A stretch of 64,000 nucleotides of DNA, taken from positions 62,001 to 126,000 of the forward strand of contig BCJU01000005.1 of the NCBI GenBank assembly GCA_001600355.1. Direction: 5' to 3'. The notes under the pieces were generated by a model, which worked only from the letters and a program-made list of their open reading frames with translations, was not told the DNA's origin and did no database searches. A program made the position numbers and the translations under genes. Source of the DNA: Meira nashicola (taxonomy: Eukaryota > Basidiomycota > Exobasidiomycetes > Exobasidiales > Brachybasidiaceae). This document shows positions 10,138 to 20,330 of this stretch, piece by piece; positions within the stretch are counted from its first letter, which is position 1, and every line of letters begins with the position of its first letter.

Positions 10138-13100
10138 CTAATGTCCAAACATGCGGAAGATGAGATAAATTAAAGAACCGAGTGCTCTAATAGCCGACAG
10201 TACTGCCGTACTCCAAAATAATACGGCCAAGTAAGGGTTTGTGGATAAGTGGAGATCATCTTTGGTGAATCGTAACCAAAAATTGCTGGTAAAAACGATA
10301 ATTAAAGCGGCATTTGATCCTAGCCAGAACAACAAGAATTGGGTACGGAAATTCTGTTGATTATCTGTTTGTTTGACTGATTTCGATCGATGTTGTTTTT
10401 GTTCAACAATCTTTTGTGCTAAATCGGCTTGCGCATGTTGCCATAATTCATCGGCATCTGCTGAGCTTGTAGGTATTTTTACTTCTACCATTTGCTTTCC
10501 TTCTTTTGTTTTATCTTTTCCTCCGCTGGCTGATCCGAGATCGGAGGATGCTGCATCACTTCCTTTTGTTCCCCAACTGACATCGTGTAAGTTGGCCAGC
10601 GAATAGATGCTCAAAACTGTGATAAAGAATGGCGTTAAGAACATATACTGAACGAAACTTGTTAGCATATGCCAAGGGTCTAACATCCATAATGAAGATA
10701 AGAGGTAGAGAACATAAGTTGCCACGACTGAGATAACGATCGATCGAATATTGCTTGAGGTAACGAGAAGGTGAATGATATGTGAAGTTGTCCAGCCGGA
10801 AGAATTGAATAAGCCTACTTGGTTTAATTGAACGTACAAAGTCCATCCGACGCAATATAAAATCAACGCAAACAGACCTGCAAAAAGCAAGATACAACCA
10901 ACATACATCGCTCGGAATCCTTGAGGTCTACTTCCCAAACTTGCAACAACTACAACCACAACCAAAGCGATGTACACGTTTAACACGATATCCAACACCG
11001 CTTTTCCTTGACCGGCAAAAGGATCATGGCTGGGATCAGAGGTTGCAGATTGCATCAAGAAATAACTTGCAAGGTACCAATTTGCCAAACTTGTCCAAGT
11101 GAAAGCCAATTGAACAAGATTATAGATAACTTGCAATTGTAAAACACATTTACGCAAAAAACTTTGTCCACTGGTCCAAATACGTGCGAAATGGACCAGA
11201 GCAAACATGCTTGCGAACAAAGAACCGTTCAACCATCTTCTACGTTGAGCAATCAACTCTGCTACGCCATCAGGAACATCCGTCGTTGCTTTGGCTGATT
11301 TTACATACTTTAAGATCCAAGGTTCGCGTGATTTTACCACCAATTCGAAACACAAAATACGATCTTCAGCCAAGTATAAATTGTTGATGAATGAGCCGCC
11401 TTCCAATTGACCATTGTGCAATTGTTCTCCCTTGAAATAGGCTTCCAACGGTCTGCCCTTTAACGCTTGCCAACGGTAAGCAGAGAAAGCACCGGGCAAA
11501 ACACCAATGAATCCAAATACGGATTCCAACGGCTTATCCAAAATGTTCGACATCTTGTATTCAAAATTCTGTGCAGCGACCAGAGGATTGTACAATCTCC
11601 ATCCTAATGAGCCAACATCCACTGCGATTTCACCACATGCACCAGCCACTTTTCTATTTTTATCGAACGCCTTCCAGAGGTGATACAATGAACGATCGGT
11701 CGGCATAGTACCTACATCGAGCAAGATTGTGACGTTTGGCTGCAGTTGTTGACAAAATGCGTTAAAGAACCAACGATGACTATTGATCTTCTTTTGGTTC
11801 TTTTCTTTCAAGCAGAAGACCAATTGGATTGGACAATCGGATACCTTGATACCGCCTTGTGGATCAACAATGACCTGTGTTGTAAGTTCAAAGATATGAC
11901 CAGTCACTTCTTTGTCTAAAACGTGATCTTTCATTGCTCCTTCTTGAAAGATACCATAACAACTCAACATTTTTAACATTCTTTCGTTGGCTTTTTTACG
12001 TCCATCTCCAACGATGAAAACAACGACTTTCTTCCAAGAATTTACACCCCAAACTTTTGATCTTGTTCGAGTTTGAAGGTAAGCGATATTGCGAATGACC
12101 GATCCAAGCGTACGGTACAGCAATGCCTCATCTTCGTTATAGCAGGTCATACAAATTGCCAATTCAATCTCGCGTTTCATCAAGAAAGGTCTTAAAGTGA
12201 ATCGATCTGCAGTCCAATCGTTAGGATCGCAAGTTGCAGCGGAATAACGCATCGTTCTGAATTCTTCACCTTGATTTGCCTTGCAAATGCTACGAGGAAC
12301 AGGAATGTCTAAAACTAAATTTCCATTCGTTAACGCAATCTTTTTAACAGTTCTTCTGCGCAATAAACGTTGCCTTGCATTTTCATAACCACCTGAATCA
12401 TGATTTGGCATATATGCTGCACGTTGTAAGGGATTGGCAATCATCGTTCCCGGTGCCGCAATTCCTACCCAGCCTCCTACAAAATCACCTTCAGGTTTTT
12501 GGTTGAAGCCATCACCACTGTAAGGTGATGGGAAGCCATTGTTATTATAATTGTAGGATGATGAATTGTTGTAATTGTCCATAGATTGCATTCCGTTCAT
12601 ATGAATAGTTTCATATCCGCCATTATGACCGTCAGATTGGTTTAAATGCATTTCGCTTTCGTTGTTTGCATAAGGTAAAACAGGCCTTCCATATTGATCA
12701 TATGGAGGTTGTTCATTAGGCGAATAGAAACCGCTATTAGCATCTGGGTATGCTGACTTGTTCGCTGAAAGCATCATGCTATCATTATCATGATGGTATC
12801 CAGTATCTGTTGGGTGCATTTGTACATGACTGTTTCCCCAATCTTGCTTTTCTTCTGGATTTTGTGAGTACAAAGAAGGAGTAGAAGCATTTGCCATTTG
12901 TCCTGCCATACCATAAGGTGATTGTTGATAATGACCGCCGGTTTGATGATGAGGCAAAGAGAGACTTGAACCGATACCTGTATCGTAATTATTGGTTTGA
13001 TAAGCATCTTGAGCATGATAAACGTTATTACTTCCTCCATGATTTCTCGAAATACTGTCTCCGCTTCTTTGACGCAAGCCGCTCGATTGTTCATTAAATG

Positions 13101-13434
13101 AAGGAGGTTGAGCACGAATTACACCGTAATCAGGACTTCTGGCCGGAGAAGGTTGAGCGGGCGCTTCGTAAGCCGGTGTTTCATAAGGATTTGGCATGTT
13201 TGTTGGACGACGACGAGGAGAAGAAAGGGATGGTTGTGAATGTGTGGGTTGGTTGTATTGATAGGGTGAATGCGAATTCTGCACGTAAGAAGATCCATCA
13301 TGCTGCTGCTGCTGCTGTTGTTGCTGCTCATACGGATTATCATAAACCCTTTGATGAACCATCCGAGACGGCTGCCGCGTCGGTTTGACGGGCGTATGAT
13401 GAAATACGGGCGTTTGATTTCCTTTGTCTGCCAT
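10138..13434 (-). CDS. Chitin synthase, division I (class I-III type)
   Basis: A 1098-residue intronless protein. It polymerises UDP-GlcNAc into chitin at the plasma membrane. The first 400 residues are disordered and rich in Gln, Asn, Ser and Tyr, with a short poly-Gln run. The catalytic part follows: CMTCYNEDE near residue 426, then VGDGRKKANERML, the LAEDRILCFELV block, and the processive-synthase signature QRRRW near residue 730. At least six hydrophobic segments follow (about 760-1090). The C-terminus lacks a myosin head or a class IV/V architecture. The ATG at 13434 (MADKGNQ) is chosen because the upstream in-frame extension would start at a non-ATG codon and has no family resemblance. 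Exact class within division I is not decided. It is divergent from the coiled-coil gene at 14692. Confidence 0.95.
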   Translation of the reverse strand: MADKGNQTPVFHHTPVKPTRQPSRMVHQRVYDNPYEQQQQQQQQHDGSSYVQNSHSPYQYNQPTHSQPSLSSPRRRPTNMPNPYETPAYEAPAQPSPARSPDYGVIRAQPPSFNEQSSGLRQRSGDSISRNHGGSNNVYHAQDAYQTNNYDTGIGSSLSLPHHQTGGHYQQSPYGMAGQMANASTPSLYSQNPEEKQDWGNSHVQMHPTDTGYHHDNDSMMLSANKSAYPDANSGFYSPNEQPPYDQYGRPVLPYANNESEMHLNQSDGHNGGYETIHMNGMQSMDNYNNSSSYNYNNNGFPSPYSGDGFNQKPEGDFVGGWVGIAAPGTMIANPLQRAAYMPNHDSGGYENARQRLLRRRTVKKIALTNGNLVLDIPVPRSICKANQGEEFRTMRYSAATCDPNDWTADRFTLRPFLMKREIELAICMTCYNEDEALLYRTLGSVIRNIAYLQTRTRSKVWGVNSWKKVVVFIVGDGRKKANERMLKMLSCYGIFQEGAMKDHVLDKEVTGHIFELTTQVIVDPQGGIKVSDCPIQLVFCLKEKNQKKINSHRWFFNAFCQQLQPNVTILLDVGTMPTDRSLYHLWKAFDKNRKVAGACGEIAVDVGSLGWRLYNPLVAAQNFEYKMSNILDKPLESVFGFIGVLPGAFSAYRWQALKGRPLEAYFKGEQLHNGQLEGGSFINNLYLAEDRILCFELVVKSREPWILKYVKSAKATTDVPDGVAELIAQRRRWLNGSLFASMFALVHFARIWTSGQSFLRKCVLQLQVIYNLVQLAFTWTSLANWYLASYFLMQSATSDPSHDPFAGQGKAVLDIVLNVYIALVVVVVVASLGSRPQGFRAMYVGCILLFAGLFALILYCVGWTLYVQLNQVGLFNSSGWTTSHIIHLLVTSSNIRSIVISVVATYVLYLLSSLWMLDPWHMLTSFVQYMFLTPFFITVLSIYSLANLHDVSWGTKGSDAASSDLGSASGGKDKTKEGKQMVEVKIPTSSADADELWQHAQADLAQKIVEQKQHRSKSVKQTDNQQNFRTQFLLFWLGSNAALIIVFTSNFWLRFTKDDLHLSTNPYLAVLFWSTAVLSAIRALGSLIYLIFRMFGH

Positions 13435-14691
13435 TTTTAACGGTAACAAAAGGGTGACTTTAGAGCGGGTTTTGAAATTCACAAAGGAAGCGGAGCGGAG
13501 CAAATTAGAGGGCTGATTGTAGAAGAGCAATTGACCAGTCAAATTGTTCTTTTTCAGAAGTGGGAAATTGGGTATCAAATCGAGTTTAAGATGGGAGTGA
13601 CGATGAAGAGGTTGAAGATGGCAATGAATGTATCGCATGTACATATGTACAATAATCTCTACTGAAGACACACGCCTTTTCTTGTGGGGTCCAGTACTAA
13701 AAGTCCTAATTTGCCTGTATGCATTTTGCCAATCATTTCTCTATTGCGTTCGGCAGAGAATATGCTACAATAATTTGTATGTATGTATTGGCAAGATTTG
13801 ATTTCTCTCTTATTTTAGCGTTTTAAATTTTTTACCTCCTTTCATAAAGTGCCTAATTAAATGCACCATATTAAATCTATTTTTAATAATGCTTTTAGTC
13901 TTTTAACTTTTAGGCTAAGAATATTCCATCTCGGGAACATCTGAAGGGAAGGGGTTTAAGCGGAAGATTAAGAAAAGGTCACGTGAATCATCGCGAAACG
14001 ATGTTATTCAAAAACGTGTAGAGCGTGTAAAGAGATCATCATTACCTCCATCGAAAGCGAGCATCACTTCCGCTCATAATGAAAGGTTGACTGATACTTA
14101 TATGTATACTTACATATACATACAGAGAGGATTTCCTCATAGAGAACAGACAATGATCAGGCTTTTATATTCTAGCACTAAAGCACGTAAAACGCGTAAA
14201 ATTTTCTCAGGCACGCGACTTGCATTAAGAGAAAATGTGTGTTGTTCTTTTTTTTATTTAATCAAGCGGAGAGAAAAGCGCCACTGATCTTTTTTTTTGT
14301 TCAAATATGAGTACCATAACAAACACTGTGAGGATGCCATACATACTTACAATGAATGCTAAGCATGTTTTGTGTTTATTTGGCTGAGATGGAAAAAGAA
14401 AGGGATCGTGAGATGAAAGAGTATTGAGGGACCGGATCCGTGTATGTATTTTGTATGCATAGTGAGAGAGGGGTTCATCCGGGTACAAACAACAGGACCG
14501 GATAACGGGACTGCCTGAATACACAATGCATACATACATCTATGACAGGAGTTAGATGTATGTTTGTTCGTATATGTATACACCATCACAAAGACATACA
14601 ACGTCTCTATGAAAGAAATGGTACTCACGAAATGAAGGAGAAGATTCAAAGGTGATCACCAAATGACAAATGAAGAGCGCATTTATCGACA
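13435..14691. promoter_or_regulatory. Divergent promoter region, chitin synthase and coiled-coil gene
   Basis: About 1.26 kb shared by two divergent genes. It contains TACATATGTA at 13640-13649, TCACGTGA at 13979-13986, many TATGTATG/ATACATAC runs (13779-13791, 14099-14124, 14527-14580) and T-rich stretches. No coding sequence is supported. Confidence 0.5.
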
Positions 14692-17127
14692 ATGTTTCCT
14701 AGAGCAGCACGTTTCGATTCGGAACGAAGCAATGATGTTCCAGGTCCAAACACATATGATCCAAGTACGCCTGAATCGCAGTATAAACGTGGTGCAATGT
14801 TTGAAAAAGATGCACGATTTCGACAACAAAGGGCAAGTTTATCATCTTTGAATAATGGAGCATCACCTATAGCATCAACTAGTAAAGTTCAATTGGATAC
14901 TCGTGCTGTTAGCTTAGAAAAAGAAAAGGTTAAATTAGAACAAAGAGCTCTCAAAGCTGAAGAAAAAGTGAAAGAACTTCAAATTGATGCTATAACTTGG
15001 TCACGCGAAAAGAAACAAATGCAAATCGATCATCGTCTTTTATCGCAAAAGCTTGTAAAAACACAATCACGTTCGACAGGACCAACACAAAATTCTCTCG
15101 AAATACAAGAATTAAAACAAAAGTTACAAGCAAGTGAAACAAATAGGCTAGAAGAACAAGATCAATTAGATCGACTCACTTCACGATTGTCCCGATTAGA
15201 AGATGATAAATGGGCAACGCAAGAACTTGCTGATGGATTAAGGAGAAAGTTCAAAGCAGCAGAAGATCAAGTGGAAAGATGTAATAATCAAATAGATTCA
15301 TTACGATTCTCATTCGATCAAGAGAGAAGTAGTATGGAGCAAAAAGAAGAAGATCTATTTCGAAGGATAGAAGAGATGAACGACAAATTAAGATTGGCAG
15401 AGAATGAACGAGAAGCAGGACGATCGCGAATAGCAGCTTTAGAAGAAGAAAATTCCCGATTGCGGTCACAAAATACGATTGAAGATGAAGAGGATGTGGA
15501 AGATACCTCGACTATGGACAAGCAACGTGCTGCTTTAGTCTCTGTTTCGTTACGATTGGCCAGTGAGAATGGACTTTTGAAACATACTTGCTCACAAAAT
15601 GCAATTGAGTCAAAGCATTCTACAATACGAATACGAAGGCTTGAGAATTCTTTGCAAAGGAAAAGTGACGAGATTGCTCATCTTACAAGCACTTTAGCAA
15701 ATCTAAAATCAGAACTCTCAATTCACGAGTCACGGCTGATTGGTGATGAAATGGATGATGTTAATGATCTATTCCAGGAAAATATGCGTAGCTCGAACGA
15801 TCGGAATGTTTTCTCATTTGTAAACGAGCACCAAGAGCAACAGGAAACTCTGAAAGAACTTGATCGACAAGATGCACAACTCTTCGTTCAACAGCAAACT
15901 ATACATCTTGAATGGAAACAGAACATAATTGAAAGATTGCAAATAGAACTTGAACAATCTCGATCACGACAAATAGAGCTAGAGAATGAAGTACAAGAAA
16001 GTTCATGTTTGCAAGACAGTCTTAAATTTTCGCATAATAATTTAATGGCTCTTGAAGAAGCTTATGAAGCAAGTATGCAAGAATGTCATGAACTTCGTGA
16101 GAATGAAGACTTTTTGAAAATGCAAATAGATCGACTACACGATGAAGTTCATTTGATCTCTCAACGAATGCAAGGTGTAGAAGGCATGGATGACCGACTT
16201 TATCAAGCTTCTCTACGTGAAAGAGGTTTACTGAATGACAGACAAGAATTATTGGATGATTTGGCAAGGGCTTCAAATTATGAAGCAGCTTATTATACCA
16301 TTCGAGCAGAAGCACAAAAGTTACTTACTCGTTTAAGGGAATATGATCTAGATTCAAACATGTTTACCAATATGAATGCAGCATTAACGTCACACAAGAA
16401 TTCCATGCAAAAGATTGCTTATCTTGATCGACTTCGAACGCAATTAGATGAAACACGAATTGCATATCGTTTGATGGAACAAGAACGAAACAAGTTACAC
16501 AAACAATGTCGTGAAATACAAGAAATGTCAAATCAACAACAAACTACAGAGAAAAGTCCACAGATAGGACAGTTTCCATTACCACCTCAAGAGAATAATG
16601 GTCAACCTTTGGACGAACGAGAAGCAGCAAAAAGAGCATGGCAATCACGTCCAAAGACAAGAAGTTCACGTTCATCAAGGCATAGTGATTCTTCTTCCCG
16701 TGGACCACAATTACGTGAGAGACCTTCACGTTCGAGATTGATGTCCACACATCAGAATACTGCGGAACATGTACCGCCCATTCCCGCACAATATCAACAT
16801 ATAGACGATAGTCATAGTGATGCAGGTGAAGGAAACTCTTTACTATCAAACGGGACGACATTATTTGAGCAACAACAAAATACAACATCTATAGAGCTCG
16901 GTGAAGCTCCTAAAAGACGTTACCTTCGACCACAAAAGTCTAATGGATCTTTGAATGACGCAAATCGAGCTTCTCCCGTAGTTTCCTTGCCTTCAATTGA
17001 TGCTTTAGCATGGGAATTGGATAAAGAGAATTTACATGCCAAACAACATCAAAAACAACCCAATCCGCCTTTACCTTCTTTCTTGTTAGAAGGAGAACTT
17101 ACCTTTCAAGATCTTGCAGGAATATGA
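14692..17127 (+). CDS. Long coiled-coil protein with PGP-type (HMMR/SHIPPO-like) N-terminus
   Basis: An 811-residue intronless protein. The N-terminus has MFPRAARF, then PGPNTYDP and GAMFEKDARF. This pattern recalls the N-terminal region of HMMR and PG-rich repeat proteins, which bind microtubules. Residues about 60-620 are almost continuous heptad-rich coiled coil, dense in Glu, Gln, Arg and Leu. The C-terminal 180 residues are disordered, with Ser/Arg-rich patches. The likely role is a structural or cytoskeletal scaffold, possibly at the spindle pole or microtubules; this is inference from composition and the N-terminal motif. It is divergent from the chitin synthase and convergent with GWT1. 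Confidence 0.75.
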   Translation: MFPRAARFDSERSNDVPGPNTYDPSTPESQYKRGAMFEKDARFRQQRASLSSLNNGASPIASTSKVQLDTRAVSLEKEKVKLEQRALKAEEKVKELQIDAITWSREKKQMQIDHRLLSQKLVKTQSRSTGPTQNSLEIQELKQKLQASETNRLEEQDQLDRLTSRLSRLEDDKWATQELADGLRRKFKAAEDQVERCNNQIDSLRFSFDQERSSMEQKEEDLFRRIEEMNDKLRLAENEREAGRSRIAALEEENSRLRSQNTIEDEEDVEDTSTMDKQRAALVSVSLRLASENGLLKHTCSQNAIESKHSTIRIRRLENSLQRKSDEIAHLTSTLANLKSELSIHESRLIGDEMDDVNDLFQENMRSSNDRNVFSFVNEHQEQQETLKELDRQDAQLFVQQQTIHLEWKQNIIERLQIELEQSRSRQIELENEVQESSCLQDSLKFSHNNLMALEEAYEASMQECHELRENEDFLKMQIDRLHDEVHLISQRMQGVEGMDDRLYQASLRERGLLNDRQELLDDLARASNYEAAYYTIRAEAQKLLTRLREYDLDSNMFTNMNAALTSHKNSMQKIAYLDRLRTQLDETRIAYRLMEQERNKLHKQCREIQEMSNQQQTTEKSPQIGQFPLPPQENNGQPLDEREAAKRAWQSRPKTRSSRSSRHSDSSSRGPQLRERPSRSRLMSTHQNTAEHVPPIPAQYQHIDDSHSDAGEGNSLLSNGTTLFEQQQNTTSIELGEAPKRRYLRPQKSNGSLNDANRASPVVSLPSIDALAWELDKENLHAKQHQKQPNPPLPSFLLEGELTFQDLAGI

Positions 17128-17305
17128 AATCCTAAGTGCAAGATCGCATACCCGTAATTGTACAGTAGAGCACCATTTGATACATTTTACAAACAGCAAA
17201 TTATAGTATGACATTCATTCCAATGAATTGTGACAGGATGATATAAGTGTACAATTGAATAGAGAGACCGATTTATAGAAACATAGTAAGAGGTCCAAGA
17301 CAATC

Positions 17306-19258
17306 TCAAATCTTCAACCTCCATCCTTGCGATTGAAACAATGAGGCGATCCCTAGACACGTTATCAGATAAAGCAATAAGACAAACAAAGCAAAAGAAT
17401 TGCTGGCAAAAATCGTTTGTATAGTTATGTTGACCAATCCAGTCAAAAGATTTGCGAGCAGAAAGACTGCAAATGCATTAGCATTTAAAGCATGCAACAG
17501 AGGAGGGGTTTTGGCCAATCCAGCTTCCGTACTTGGATTTATGGTACCAACATTGTAATTTCCACCGTCACCGTTCCTAACAGCCGATTTGCCTTTTTTG
17601 ATTGCAGAAGAGGATTGTCGCAAGGCATTCTCATCTAGCGGCTGCAATAATATCATATAGATCGCAACATATGCCAGCAAAAATGAAGTATTGTAAGCAA
17701 CTACCCAAACAACATAAGGAAGGTTTGCTAGCCTTCTACTGACTTGACCTCCAGAAGCAAGTTTTTGTAAGTAATAAGCACCCCACCATAGTACAGAATA
17801 GCTTATTAAGAGCATGACAAGCTTATCCGTCTTCTCCTTTTGTCGAGAGGCCGTCAGCCGTCTGTAAGCAAGATACGGGTCTCGTGGGAGAACGTAGTGC
17901 CCTGCATCGAGACCTAAGAGAAAGATGGCTAAATATCCAGGCAATGATGCCAGACCTTCTTTATTTTGCGCAATCAAGCCAACCCTGGCCACATTATTCG
18001 AGCTTGCCCAAAATCCTAAATCGGTCATTGATAGTAATATTTGATGAAGCACAGATAAAATCAGACCAATCGTAGAGAACCTTGCTAGTTTTGCAAATGG
18101 TCTCAATATAGTTCCAAAGAAGGGCAAAAGAGCTAAAGTGATGAAAAAATTCCAATGAACGCCGTATTCCGATACGTGCTCTGGATAGTCCACTCCTTTG
18201 ACCATAATGACACGAACTCCTCCCAAAAGAATCATTGGCAAGCTCTTTCGAGCATCTCGCAGCAATTGAAATCGCATCGGCTTGAATCTTTGACTAGGCG
18301 AGCGTAACAGGGGAGCTGCCGAAATAATGCCTAACGAAAATACAAAAGATCCCACTCCCAAATCCATCAAACTTGTTCCCCATGTTTCACACTTGGCAAA
18401 CTCTCTCGGAAATACCTTGAAATCGACAGCTAGGATACAAATGATGGTCATAAGCATCATATGTGATCGATAAACGGTCAAGAATGGTTGATTACGTGGT
18501 ACGAGTGCGGCAACTTTAATTGCATCTGTTGCAGACGTTTGACTAACGAATTCATTTTCTTCTCCCGGCAAAGGTGCTGCTGAACGGGCAAGGGAGGGCG
18601 ATGAACGATGAACGATCTTATTTCGTGCAGGTGTGGAAGGCGGAGTGAGAGTGTTTGAACGAGAAGCATCGCTGCTGCCTGGTGCTTCAAAGCGGGATGG
18701 TGAATTTGCTGCCGCAGTTGCAGCTTCGGCAGCTGAATCGATCGAAACACGAAAAGGCTCCATTGCTACAGGCACACGGGGTTTGGCAGTTTGATCAGCA
18801 CTAATGGAAAGTCGCTCCCGTTCCTCGTCTTCATCCTCTTCATCGTCAGACTCTTTCGACCAATGCTTGGATTTGGGATGTATTCCGTTTCGAGGTCCTA
18901 TCGAGACTTGAGCGGGATGGAACAGTAAAATCGCAATGCTGAGACCAGCAAGACCTCCATTAAACAGCACTAGATGTTCCGCAAGAACAGTGCATGCCAA
19001 TACAATCGGAACTACCAAGACAAAGAATTCAAGCGACCAGGACTGCAGGTGTTCCGACAAATATTCTTCTATTCTTCTTTTCTTGGAATGATTTCCATCT
19101 TCTATATATCTTGTTAATCCACGATTGCGTAGAACTGCCCATAGGGTGTATGTTGTTAATGCAGTTATACTGACAGCATTTATTCGAAATATTGAACCTC
19201 CTTGCAATTGCGAGACGAAAGCCTCTTTCGCCTCTTTGTAATCCCCGTAAGAGCTCAT
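17306..19258 (-). CDS. GWT1: GPI-anchored wall transfer protein 1 (GlcN-PI inositol acyltransferase)
   Basis: A 650-residue multispan ER membrane protein. It acylates the inositol of glucosaminyl-PI during GPI-anchor synthesis, needed for GPI-anchored wall proteins. The N-terminus YKEAKEAFVSQLQGGSIFRIN is close to the Gwt1/PIG-W signature. The hydrophobic pattern has about twelve membrane segments, and DLGVGSFVFSLGI is another conserved block. The protein is longer than the usual 470-500 residues because of a Ser/Pro/Ala-rich insertion at about residues 125-245, probably a cytosolic loop. No intron is needed. The start at 19258 is the first ATG and sits right before the conserved segment. It is convergent with the coiled-coil gene and divergent from the CLIP-like gene. 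Confidence 0.93.
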   Translation of the reverse strand: MSSYGDYKEAKEAFVSQLQGGSIFRINAVSITALTTYTLWAVLRNRGLTRYIEDGNHSKKRRIEEYLSEHLQSWSLEFFVLVVPIVLACTVLAEHLVLFNGGLAGLSIAILLFHPAQVSIGPRNGIHPKSKHWSKESDDEEDEDEERERLSISADQTAKPRVPVAMEPFRVSIDSAAEAATAAANSPSRFEAPGSSDASRSNTLTPPSTPARNKIVHRSSPSLARSAAPLPGEENEFVSQTSATDAIKVAALVPRNQPFLTVYRSHMMLMTIICILAVDFKVFPREFAKCETWGTSLMDLGVGSFVFSLGIISAAPLLRSPSQRFKPMRFQLLRDARKSLPMILLGGVRVIMVKGVDYPEHVSEYGVHWNFFITLALLPFFGTILRPFAKLARFSTIGLILSVLHQILLSMTDLGFWASSNNVARVGLIAQNKEGLASLPGYLAIFLLGLDAGHYVLPRDPYLAYRRLTASRQKEKTDKLVMLLISYSVLWWGAYYLQKLASGGQVSRRLANLPYVVWVVAYNTSFLLAYVAIYMILLQPLDENALRQSSSAIKKGKSAVRNGDGGNYNVGTINPSTEAGLAKTPPLLHALNANAFAVFLLANLLTGLVNITIQTIFASNSFALFVLLLYLITCLGIASLFQSQGWRLKI

Positions 19259-20330
19259 CTCTTTGATAAGGAATTAATTTGTGTACGTTCAAGTCTATAT
19301 GTTAAGATGAGACCCCATCTTTAATTGTCATGTGATGATGATAAAGTGACGAACAAGAATTTGTGAGCAAGAAAATGACAACAAATTGCAAAATTGTCGG
19401 AAATGGATCTTTTAGCGTGCTTGGCTTAACCGCTAAGGCCTCGCTCGCTCCACTGTCGGAAACGCTTGGGGCTTTTTGAGCGGAAATTTCATAAGCGTGA
19501 CACTGGAAACTTTCTAGAACAGATACATAAATACCTAAGAATACAACATACTTTGTCTTCTAAGCATCTTCTGCTATATGCACACCTAGATGGTCTTTTC
19601 TCCTTTACAAATCATATGCTTCAGAGAAAGATGTTCAATTTTTGCTGATCGTTTACCGTGCTACGATATTACAAACAAATCGAGTATGTACATAGTCTAG
19701 ACTATAGTACAGAGACCCTAAAGTGTTTTTGCTCTAGACTGCATATGACCAAGACGCGTCAAAATTTATTTGTTCGGTCTTCGAAAACATAAACAAGAAC
19801 AACAACACCCAACACGAGTGATTTAGTGCCTCAAAGAATCTGTTTGGTTCTTACTGCTGCTGCTGCTGCATGGTGATTGTTCTGAGAGAGCACAAGAGTG
19901 TTCCATTAGTGCAATGCATGAACGAAACGCATCTCGGCGCAATCATACTGAACATACATTATACGTCTCTCAGACTCTTTGTCCTTTCCTCTTTGTCTCT
20001 CCACCTTCACTTCCCAGGTCAATTTCTATTGTAAAACGCTTTATTACTTTTTTCCTCATTACGGCACCGAAAGCGCTGCACATTACAACATTCTTTCCCC
20101 GTCATTTTTTTTTTCGGTACTCGATTAAAATTACGTATCTGCCGATTTTGCTACAAAGAAAGTCGAGATCGAAGAACGGCTAACGAACTTTCTTTACATC
20201 AAAATATTGAATTAATTTGGTCACAACTCCACGATCGCGGCGGAAGGGTAGGGAAGTACATGTATCTTGAGTAAGAAGAAAGCACTTCATCTGATCGACA
20301 AGAGTGTATTTGCTTTAATCGGTAAGTCAA
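19259..20330. promoter_or_regulatory. Divergent promoter region, GWT1 and CLIP-170-like gene
   Basis: About 1.07 kb. It includes a short CTG repeat (19854-19866), T-rich tracts and a tRNA-like word, GGCTTAACCGCTAAGG (19421-19436), without the rest of a tRNA. A perfect donor-like GTAAGT lies at 20322-20327, just before the ATG at 20331. No coding sequence is supported. Confidence 0.45.

Noticed and set aside
13300..13335. CTG/CAG triplet run as an intergenic repeat element
   Set aside because: It lies within the chitin synthase and encodes its short poly-Gln tract.
19416..19475. A-box-like GGCTTAACCGCTAAGGCC followed by T-rich sequence
   Set aside because: No B-box, no acceptor pairing and no cloverleaf; probably chance.
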